Assembly (NCBI GenBank): GCA_031255425.1
Contig: JAIRSN010000274.1
Coordinates: 1-5,097 of the forward strand
DNA length: 5,097 nucleotides
Direction: 5' to 3'
From: Dysgonamonadaceae bacterium
GTDB lineage: Bacteria; Bacteroidota; Bacteroidia; Bacteroidales; Azobacteroidaceae
Within the stretch, counting starts at the first letter, position 1, and each line of letters starts with the position of its first letter. The position numbers were made by a program, and so were the translations under genes. Below are positions 1 to 5,097 of the stretch, piece after piece. Under the pieces are notes generated by a model. That model worked only from the letters and a program-made list of their open reading frames with translations. It did no database searches and was not told where the DNA came from.

Positions 1-219
1 CTGGCTTCTTCCCGCTGGAAAGACACAAAGCAAATCGCAACGGCGGGGGAATGGGCGGTCGCTCCATTCCCCGGCATCGTGTTCTGGGACAGGAACTGGC
101 GGAAAGAGGGTCTAAGCGAACGGCGCAGGATTCTCTTGCAGGAAAACGGATTCTATAACCAGCGGTATTGCGGTTGCGAATTTAGTTTGTCGCGGGATAA
201 ACACTGCACGAAAAAATAA
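1..219 (+). CDS. queH: Epoxyqueuosine reductase QueH, C-terminal 72 residues (5' end outside window)
   Basis: The frame is open from base 1 and ends at TAA 217-219, giving the last 72 residues of a protein whose start lies before the window. The fragment carries hallmarks of the QueH (DUF208) C-terminus: SRWKD at residues 4-8 of the fragment, PFPGIVFWDRNWRK at 22-35, and FYNQRYCGCEFS at 51-62 with the paired cysteines C57 and C59. QueH family members reduce epoxyqueuosine to queuosine at the wobble base of GUN-anticodon tRNAs, the last step of queuosine synthesis. They are iron-sulfur enzymes that replace the unrelated cobalamin-dependent QueG in many bacteria. The enzyme is cytoplasmic. The N-terminal cysteine motifs expected for the family are upstream of the window and cannot be checked. 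The gene converges on the regulator at 805-4866, and nothing suggests a functional link. Recognition is from motif memory; the fragment is short but distinctive. Confidence 0.9.
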   Translation: MASSRWKDTKQIATAGEWAVAPFPGIVFWDRNWRKEGLSERRRILLQENGFYNQRYCGCEFSLSRDKHCTKK

Positions 220-222
220 ATT

Positions 223-242
223 CAATCTTCATGTTGTTTTTT
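223..242 (+). terminator. Possible weak terminator after queH
   Basis: Just after the queH stop, CAAT (223-226) can pair with GTTG (233-236, one G-U pair) around a six-base loop, followed directly by six T (237-242). The stem is only four pairs and A/U-rich, so it is marginal. It is the only hairpin-plus-T-tract near the queH stop. If it does not work, queH transcripts would run on into the palindrome array at 320-627. Confidence 0.25.
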
Positions 243-319
243 AATTTAAACTGATTCGTAATTCTTTTTTATTGTTCTCTTAAAAAGGAGGCGAACCCCT
301 AAATCCGTTAAAAAAATGT

Positions 320-627
320 TTTTCGCAAATTGCGAAAACCTGAATAGAACTCCGGGACGCTTTCGCAGAACTGCGAAAGTGCAAATTTGTTAATTTTTGT
401 TTTTTCGCGGAAGTGCGAAAACGCAAATTTGTTAATTTTTGTTTTTTCGCAGCACTGCGAAAACCTGAAAATGTTAATTTTTGTTTTTCGCGGAGCTGCG
501 AAAACGAAAAAACGTTTGCGGCGGGTTTTCGCGAAACTGCGAAAGCGTAAAAACTTCTGCGGCGGGTTTTCGCGGAGTTGCGAAAGTGTGAAAACTTCTG
601 TGGGAGATTTTCGCCGGATTGCGCTTT
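320..627. repeat. Array of eight 19-20 bp palindromes with a 41-bp period
   Basis: Eight palindromes of the form TTTTCGC-N5/6-GCGAAAA lie at 320-338, 360-379, 402-421, 444-463, 485-504, 526-545, 567-586 and 608-627. Their centres are 40.5 to 42 bp apart. Seven have intact inner arms (TTTCGC/GCGAAA); the eighth has lost its right arm (GCGCTTT). The centres differ: AAATT, AGAACT, GGAAGT, AGCACT, GGAGCT, GAAACT, GGAGTT, CGGATT. The 21-22 bp spacers fall into related groups: those after units 2 and 3 differ at one base, unit 4's spacer shares GTTAATTTTTGT with them, and those after units 5, 6 and 7 share an A-run followed by a G-rich end. The array therefore seems to have grown by unit duplication. 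It sits between two convergent genes. No hairpin is followed by a T tract in either direction, so these are not ordinary terminators. The period is not a multiple of three, so the open frames crossing it (308-649 minus, 387-632 plus) are unlikely to be genes. I do not recognise a named repeat family. Confidence 0.93.
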
Positions 628-681
628 TGTAAAAAAAATAATTCCTCATATTATCTAAATGGTAATTTCTTCGATTTATTT

Positions 682-698
682 GGCGGATACGCAGTGTC
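682..698 (+). repeat. Short palindromic motif, copy 1 (downstream of the regulator)
   Basis: GGCGGATACGCAGTGTC matches the sequence at 4950-4967 except for one inserted G and one T/C change. The core GATAC-GCA-GTGTC forms a five-pair hairpin as + strand RNA, with one U-G pair, and is followed by TTTT (699-702). It could serve as a weak + strand terminator of the convergent region. On the minus strand the same position becomes a C-A mismatch. Confidence 0.55.
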
Positions 699-754
699 TT
701 TTATAATTTTAAAGAGGTGCGGTGTATTTGCTTGGCTACGGGTTATCATCATTC

Positions 755-779
755 TATACCATATTATATATAAGGTATA
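755..779. repeat. A/T-rich imperfect inverted repeat
   Basis: TATACC (755-760) and GGTATA (774-779) are perfect inverse complements. After one A-A mismatch the stem extends by TAT/ATA, leaving a five-base loop. It lies 26 bases beyond the regulator's stop codon. It has no adjacent T tract in either direction, so it is not an intrinsic terminator by the usual rules. It could protect the 3' end of the mRNA or be a protein site. The function is unknown. Confidence 0.4.
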
Positions 780-804
780 ATATAAAAGCGGCTGCGCGCC
801 AAAA

Positions 805-3800
805 TCAGTTTTGCCTGTTTGCCTCGATATATTCCGAAGGCGACATCCCAAAATGTTCCTTAAAGATATTACTAAAATAAGCATGCGAAGAAAAGCCGAC
901 CGCATACGCCACCTCCGCTATCGACATCCTTTTGTTTGTCAACAGCAAGGCAGCCTGTTTCAGGCGGAAGTTCCGGATGTAGTTTCCCGGCGATTCGTTG
1001 TTTATCAATTTCAGCCGGCGATTGAGGTGTACGCGGCTCAGCCCCAACTCGCGGCTGATGGAACTGACACTCAGATTCGGGTTGCTGATCTGCTCGCGCA
1101 GTTTCTCGTTGAATTTCAGGAACAACTTCTCGTCCGACGACAACACCTGTATTTCCGCTTCCGCTTCCTCCGGACCGGCTTTGTATTTGAGTTTCAGCTT
1201 CTCCCGCAGTTCGAGCAATTTTTCTATCCGCGTTTCCAGGTGTTTCAGGTTAAACGGCTTGGGAATATACGAATCCGCCCCCCTTTCAAGACCCTCAATC
1301 CGTTGTTCCACATTGGTTTTGGCGGTCAGCAGGATGATCGGGATATGACAAGTCTTGTCGTTGCTTTTCAACAGCTTGCACAAGGTCAGCCCGTCCATTT
1401 CGGGCATGACAATATCGCTGACCACCAGATCCGGTATGTATTTCAACGCTTTACCCAGCCCCTCCTTGCCGTTGTTTGCCCGGTAGATCTTGTATTTGGA
1501 CGACAACTCGGAATCAATGTAATTCAGAATATCTATATCATCTTCCACCAGCAGAATCGATTGCATCTGTTTCGTTTGCCCGGCGCCCTTTTTCTCCTCC
1601 TCCTCCGGGCTGCTTTCCTCGTACAACCGAACCGATGGCTGCACCATCATCGCCGTCGTTTCACCCGTTGTATTCCCAAATTCCTCCGGCTTGTACTCGC
1701 TTTTATCCAGCGGAAGAAGCAGCGTGAACCGGCAACCCCGTCCGGGTTCGCTTTCCACAAACAGTTCGCCGTGGTGCAGTTCAATCATCATTTTCGACAG
1801 GTGCAAGCCGATGCCCGTCCCCATTTTGGTATTCACCTGGCTGTCGCGCACCTGGTAGAACCGGTCGAAAATAAGGCGCTGGTTCTCTTTGGCAATGCCG
1901 ATGCCGGTATCTTCCACGCTTATGCAGAGGTTCCGGAGGTCGATGCCCGCCTCGATCGTGATCTTTCCCCCCTTGTGGGTAAACTTGAAGGCGTTGGAAA
2001 GCAAATTGAAAATCACTTTATCGATGCAGTCCCGGTCGATGTAAACGTCCGGCAACGGATTTTTTATCACCCAGTTGAAGTCGATCTGCCGGCTGGCTGC
2101 CAACTCCCGGAACGAATCCATAATCTTGCAGATAAACTCGTTCAGGTCTGTTTTTTCCACCTTCAACTTCAGTTTCCCCTTGTCGACCGCCCGCAAGTCC
2201 ATCAACTGGTTGACAAGCCGGAGAATACGCAGCGCGTTCTGGTGGATTATCTTGTAAGTAGAAAGCGTTTTTTCGTCCCGCGCCTGTTCCTCCAGCTTTT
2301 CGATCGGGCCGAGAATAAGCGACAGCGGCGTCCGTATCTCGTGCGACACGTCCGTGAAGAACTGAAGTTTGCTTTCCGACAGTTGCTTTTGCTGTTCCTT
2401 TTCCATCAGCGCCTGTTTCTGCCGGATCCGGTTGTGCAGGTGGGAATAAACAAAGCCGGTGAGCAGGAGGAAGAGTACCGTGTAGACGATTTTCGCCCAG
2501 ATACTCAACCAGAACGGCGGCTCGATAATCACCTTGATTTCCCGTTCCAGAAAATGAATGCCGTCTAAGGTCGCTTTCACTTTGAAAATGTATTTCCCCG
2601 GATTGAGATTGGTATACGTAACGCTCCGGTCGGGATGATTGGCGCGGCGCCAGTGCTTGTCGAAATTTTCCATTTGCGTGTAATAACGCACCCGTTGCGG
2701 CATCCGGTATTCCAGGGCGGCAAACCGGAAGGTGAAACTTCTCCGGTTGTATTTCAGGTGGATATTGTCCGATTCGTCCAGCGATTTTCCGAGGATCGCC
2801 GACTTCCCCACCTGCACCGGCTCGTTGTAGATCAACAAATCCGTAAAAGCCAGGTGCAGCAGCGTGTTGCTATCCCCGACGCGCGACGGCACAAAGCTCG
2901 TCAAGCCGTTTATCCCGCCGAAATAGAGGCGGTCGTTTTTCCCCTTGAAATGGCTCCCCCTGCGAAACTCATTGCTTTGAATACCGTCTTCCGCGTAAAA
3001 GTTCAGGCATTCCCCCGTCTCCGGATTGTAGCGGCACAAGCCGTTGCCGGTACTCAGCCACAGGTGATGTCCGGCATCCTCTTCAATCCCGTTGATCATA
3101 TTGTCCGGCAACCCGTCCAGCATTGTCTTTTTCGAAAGCGCGCCGGACATCCGGTCTACGACATAAAGCCCGAAAAAGCTGCCGATCCACATATTTCCCT
3201 TGTGATCCTGCCGGATGGCGTAAATCAGGTTTGTGTGCTGCTGGTCGTTCAGGAGCGCCGGTTCGAGGAACGTCCCCGATTGCAGGTCGAAGCGGTTCAC
3301 GCCGTTGGAGGTGCCGATCCACAAGACCCCGTCCGCGTCCGGGCACAAGGAGTAAATCCACTCGTTGGAGATTCCGGACTGCCTGCCCGGGCGGTGGTAG
3401 CGGATCCGGTTTGTTGCCGGGTTCAGGCTGTTCAAGCCGCCGCCGTTCAATCCGATCCAGAGGATTCCGTCCGCGTCCTGCACAAAAGACGACACGTGGC
3501 CGTGCCGGAGCCGGTTCGAAGTATTCAGGCTATTGTAGTGGGAATCAAAACTTTTCGTGGTCCGGTTGTAGCGGAACATCCCGCTGACATAGGTCCCGAT
3601 CCAAATATTTTTGTCTTTATCTTCAAACAGAGCCGTGATCACGTCCTCCGGGAAATGCGGCGTATTCCCGGAGAAGAAATGCTCGATTTTGCGGTTGAGC
3701 GGATGAATCCGGTACAAGCCGTTGCCGTCCGTGCCGATCCAGACATTGCCGCCGCTGTCTTCCAGCACCGAGATCACGCAGTTGGTCCCGATGCTGCGTT

Positions 3801-4866
3801 GCGGCTCAAAAGGGTCGAAGCCGTAATTCTCAAAATTATTTCCCGTCGAAGGAATAAACAGGATTCCCTTCTGGTAGAGGGCGACCCACATATTTCCCTG
3901 TTTATCCTCAAAGAAGTGATGCACCTTGGTTTTTGCCAGGTCGCACGATTCCAGCGCCGGGTGTAGCGGTGTCGTTTTGTTTTCCCCGGGCTTGTAACAG
4001 ATAATTCCGGCGCCGTCGGTTCCCAGCCAGACATTGCCGTTCCGGTCCGGTTTCATGGAAAATATCTGGTTTTCCGGCGCGGAGCGACCGGTTTTCAAGG
4101 CGGTAAAAGTCTGGGTACGCTGGTCGTAAATATTTACCCCGCTGCCCAGCGTTCCGATCAGCACCCGCCCGAAGGAATCCTCGCAGATAGAAAAAACCCG
4201 GTCGTCGTTCAGGCATCCCCGAACCGCCGGGTCGTATTTGAAATGCCTCACCGACTGCGTTTCGGGGTCGAAAAGGTAGACGCCGTTGGTGTAAGACCCG
4301 AACCACAGGTTTCCGGCGCTGTCTTCAAATGCGCAGTCGATATTATCCTGGGGCCATTGGCTGTTTTTTTTACTGAAAAAGCGAGGCTTTAAGGACTCGG
4401 CATCCAGGCAGATAATACCGTCGCCGGGCGACGCGACCCAGATATTGTTGTCCCGGTCTTCCAGCAGCCACGTCACGCGGTCTAAGTAAAACGGGACGCT
4501 GTCCTGGATAAGGAAAGGGCGGAAGCTGTCTTTCTGCCGGTCGTACTGCAACAAACCGCCCATCGAACCCACCCAGAATATCCCGCGACTGTCCTCGAGG
4601 ACGGTATAGACATAATTTCCGCGCAAAGAAGTCGAGTCGTCCGGTTGTTCCGAGTAGACAGTAAAGTTGTATCCGTTGAACTTATTCAATCCGTTTTCGG
4701 TGGCAATCCAGATATACCCTTGCGAATCCTGGTAAATCTGGGAGATATGACTGTTGGAAAGACCTTCGTTCGGCGTCCACAACTGAATTTTTTCAGCCCG
4801 GAGAAAGGCGTGCGTAACAAACAAAAGGATCAAAAGCGGTTTAATTTTTCTCACGTGTTTTTTCAT
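805..4866 (-). CDS. Hybrid two-component system sensor histidine kinase/AraC-type response regulator (HTCS)
   Basis: This 1353-residue protein joins a whole phosphorelay in one chain. Residues 1-24 form a signal peptide or anchor. Fourteen Reg_prop blade motifs (D-x-x-G-x-x-W-I-G-T-x-x-G type) run from about 47 to 660, fitting two seven-bladed propellers. A Y_Y_Y domain spans about 715-782 and a membrane helix about 789-809. HisKA has SHEIRTPL with phospho-acceptor H842. The ATPase has N954/N958, DTGIGI (986-991) and GTGIGL (1016-1021). The receiver (1102-1214) has D1109/D1110, phospho-acceptor D1151, T1181 and K1203. An AraC helix-turn-helix fills about 1255-1350. All catalytic residues are present. 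By family knowledge, such proteins bind oligosaccharides in the periplasm and activate polysaccharide-utilisation genes; the ligand and target here are unknown because no such genes are in the window. The ATG at 4864-4866 is supported by the signal peptide directly after it and the promoter just upstream. An acidic linker (about 1056-1100) separates kinase and receiver. Confidence 0.97.
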   Translation of the reverse strand: MKKHVRKIKPLLILLFVTHAFLRAEKIQLWTPNEGLSNSHISQIYQDSQGYIWIATENGLNKFNGYNFTVYSEQPDDSTSLRGNYVYTVLEDSRGIFWVGSMGGLLQYDRQKDSFRPFLIQDSVPFYLDRVTWLLEDRDNNIWVASPGDGIICLDAESLKPRFFSKKNSQWPQDNIDCAFEDSAGNLWFGSYTNGVYLFDPETQSVRHFKYDPAVRGCLNDDRVFSICEDSFGRVLIGTLGSGVNIYDQRTQTFTALKTGRSAPENQIFSMKPDRNGNVWLGTDGAGIICYKPGENKTTPLHPALESCDLAKTKVHHFFEDKQGNMWVALYQKGILFIPSTGNNFENYGFDPFEPQRSIGTNCVISVLEDSGGNVWIGTDGNGLYRIHPLNRKIEHFFSGNTPHFPEDVITALFEDKDKNIWIGTYVSGMFRYNRTTKSFDSHYNSLNTSNRLRHGHVSSFVQDADGILWIGLNGGGLNSLNPATNRIRYHRPGRQSGISNEWIYSLCPDADGVLWIGTSNGVNRFDLQSGTFLEPALLNDQQHTNLIYAIRQDHKGNMWIGSFFGLYVVDRMSGALSKKTMLDGLPDNMINGIEEDAGHHLWLSTGNGLCRYNPETGECLNFYAEDGIQSNEFRRGSHFKGKNDRLYFGGINGLTSFVPSRVGDSNTLLHLAFTDLLIYNEPVQVGKSAILGKSLDESDNIHLKYNRRSFTFRFAALEYRMPQRVRYYTQMENFDKHWRRANHPDRSVTYTNLNPGKYIFKVKATLDGIHFLEREIKVIIEPPFWLSIWAKIVYTVLFLLLTGFVYSHLHNRIRQKQALMEKEQQKQLSESKLQFFTDVSHEIRTPLSLILGPIEKLEEQARDEKTLSTYKIIHQNALRILRLVNQLMDLRAVDKGKLKLKVEKTDLNEFICKIMDSFRELAASRQIDFNWVIKNPLPDVYIDRDCIDKVIFNLLSNAFKFTHKGGKITIEAGIDLRNLCISVEDTGIGIAKENQRLIFDRFYQVRDSQVNTKMGTGIGLHLSKMMIELHHGELFVESEPGRGCRFTLLLPLDKSEYKPEEFGNTTGETTAMMVQPSVRLYEESSPEEEEKKGAGQTKQMQSILLVEDDIDILNYIDSELSSKYKIYRANNGKEGLGKALKYIPDLVVSDIVMPEMDGLTLCKLLKSNDKTCHIPIILLTAKTNVEQRIEGLERGADSYIPKPFNLKHLETRIEKLLELREKLKLKYKAGPEEAEAEIQVLSSDEKLFLKFNEKLREQISNPNLSVSSISRELGLSRVHLNRRLKLINNESPGNYIRNFRLKQAALLLTNKRMSIAEVAYAVGFSSHAYFSNIFKEHFGMSPSEYIEANRQN

Positions 4867-4880
4867 TCGATTTAGATTGC

Positions 4881-4912
4881 CAAAGATATGAAAAATGTAT
4901 TTGAGTTACAAA
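4881..4912 (-). promoter_or_regulatory. Bacteroidota-type promoter of the HTCS gene
   Basis: Read on the minus strand, TTTG (4909-4912) is followed after exactly 20 bases by TATCTTTG (4881-4888). These match the Bacteroidota housekeeping -33 (TTTG) and -7 (TAnnTTTG) boxes at their usual spacing. Transcription should begin around 4875-4878, leaving a leader of only about 9 to 12 bases before the ATG at 4866. No purine-rich Shine-Dalgarno sequence precedes the start (GGCAATCTAAATCGA), as is common in this phylum. Confidence 0.8.
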
Positions 4913-4949
4913 TTCCCCGCCACACGCCCAGGGTCAACGCATTTAATCA

Positions 4950-4967
4950 GGCGGGACACGCAGTGTC
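4950..4967 (+). repeat. Short palindromic motif, copy 2 (upstream of the regulator)
   Basis: GGCGGGACACGCAGTGTC contains the perfect inverted repeat GACAC-GCA-GTGTC (4955-4967). It is nearly identical, in the same orientation, to 682-698 on the other side of the regulator. The GGC at 4950-4952 can also pair with GCC at 4968-4970, extending the stem past a two-base bulge. It could be a dispersed short repeat, part of the adjoining terminator structure, or a protein site upstream of the regulator's promoter. Confidence 0.55.
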
Positions 4968-5000
4968 GCCGGCAGCCTCGAACGGCGGCTTTCTTTTTTT
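4965..5000 (+). terminator. Intrinsic terminator on the + strand
   Basis: GTCGCCG (4965-4971) pairs with CGGCGGC (4983-4989) over seven pairs (one U-G) around an 11-base loop, directly followed by TTTCTTTTTTT (4990-5000). This is the best hairpin-plus-T-tract in the window. It points away from the regulator gene, and no + strand gene precedes it. It therefore ends either a short unannotated RNA starting near 4900, antisense readthrough from the regulator locus, or a leader of a gene beyond 5097. Confidence 0.6.
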
Positions 5001-5097
5001 GTATTTTCCTGAAAATGCAATGGGTTGTAAATCAAATTGTATATTATTTTCAGCAAGGAATTGCTTCTTTCTTTTTTCACCGGGTTAGCACGGTCTT
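5001..5097. other. Right-edge intergenic sequence with a weak hairpin
   Basis: No gene is supported here. AGCAA (5052-5056) and TTGCT (5061-5065) form a five-pair hairpin with a GGAA (GNRA-type) loop, followed by the T-rich run 5066-5077. This could be a second weak + strand terminator. ATTTTC-CT-GAAAAT (5003-5016) is a further small palindrome. A minus-strand frame is open from the window edge down to TAA at 4943-4945, but its content is low-complexity and it reads through the terminator hairpin, so I do not call it. Confidence 0.4.

Larger units (their letters stand above)
628..804. other. A/T-rich remainder of the convergent intergenic region
   Basis: With the array and bases 220-319, this completes the 585-base gap between queH and the regulator. 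No coding frame here looks real: the minus-strand frame 651-905 starts inside the regulator gene and has no recognisable content. The stretch holds the short palindromic motif at 682-698 and the A/T-rich hairpin at 755-779, listed separately. No tRNA, integrase, attachment site or insertion sequence is visible. The regulator's 3' untranslated region must end here or in the array, but no convincing minus-strand terminator is seen. The best candidate is GGC-GCGCA-GCC (minus strand, 790-800) followed by GCTTTTA, with only three base pairs. Confidence 0.6.

Noticed and set aside
285..318. AAGGAGG (285-291) as a ribosome site for a small gene
   Set aside because: The nearest downstream ATG (316) is 24 bases away and opens only a 25-codon frame that runs into the array; Bacteroidota rarely rely on such sites.
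320..586. Array hairpins as intrinsic terminators for queH or HTCS
   Set aside because: On the + strand T-runs come before, not after, the hairpins, and on the minus strand they are followed by A-rich sequence, so no unit has the needed U tract on its 3' side.
320..627. CRISPR array
   Set aside because: The repeats are imperfect palindromes with variable centres, the 21-22 bp gaps are related to each other rather than unique, and no cas gene is visible.
308..649. Open frames on both strands through the palindrome array (308-649 minus, 387-632 plus) as repeat proteins
   Set aside because: The 41-bp period shifts frame at each unit, so the protein repeat is not maintained; there is no ribosome site or promoter, and both strands are open simply because the units lack stops.
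811..2568. Long + strand frames opposite the HTCS gene (811-2568 and 2635-3966)
   Set aside because: They are antisense shadows of a G/C-rich gene with clear domains on the minus strand. Their translations, rich in R, Q, V and F, show no recognisable motif.
4888..5088. 66-codon + strand frame at 4888-5088
   Set aside because: It has no ribosome site, no recognisable content, and spans the strong terminator hairpin and T tract at 4965-5000.
4943..5095. C-terminus of a minus-strand gene entering from the right edge
   Set aside because: The frame is open for 50 codons to TAA 4943-4945, but the sequence is K/N/R/L-rich without motifs, and its end is encoded by the palindromic elements. It cannot be excluded without sequence beyond 5097.

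Overview
This window looks like chromosomal DNA of a Bacteroidota species, probably of the order Bacteroidales. Three things support that. The dominant gene encodes a single-chain hybrid two-component regulator with a periplasmic double beta-propeller, a class typical of Bacteroides-type glycan users. That gene is preceded by a textbook Bacteroidota promoter (TTTG, 20 bases, TATCTTTG) and has no Shine-Dalgarno sequence. The intergenic DNA is strongly A/T-rich while the genes are richer in G/C. Genus and species cannot be told from the sequence alone.

Layout from left to right. Bases 1-219 (+) are the 3' end of queH, the epoxyqueuosine reductase that finishes queuosine synthesis in tRNA. Bases 220-804 are a gene-free stretch between two convergent genes. 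It holds an array of eight 19-20 bp palindromes (320-627) spaced about 41 bp apart, a short palindromic motif (682-698) and an A/T-rich hairpin (755-779). Bases 805-4866 (-) are one intact 1353-residue hybrid two-component sensor/regulator. Bases 4867-5097 are its upstream region: its promoter, a second copy of the short palindromic motif, and a G/C-rich hairpin with a T tract that reads as an intrinsic terminator on the + strand.

The two genes are convergent and functionally unrelated, one serving tRNA modification and the other extracellular glycan sensing and transcription control. The regulator has all the residues needed for the phosphorelay. No transporter, SusC/SusD pair or glycoside hydrolase is in the window, so its target operon lies outside and its ligand cannot be named.

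The part least explained by known families is the array at 320-627. The arms TTTTCGC/GCGAAAA are nearly fixed, the centres vary, the spacing is close to four DNA turns, and most changes in the arms are ones that RNA read from the + strand would tolerate as G-U pairs. The second item is the set of competing hairpins at 4916-5000, just behind the regulator's promoter.
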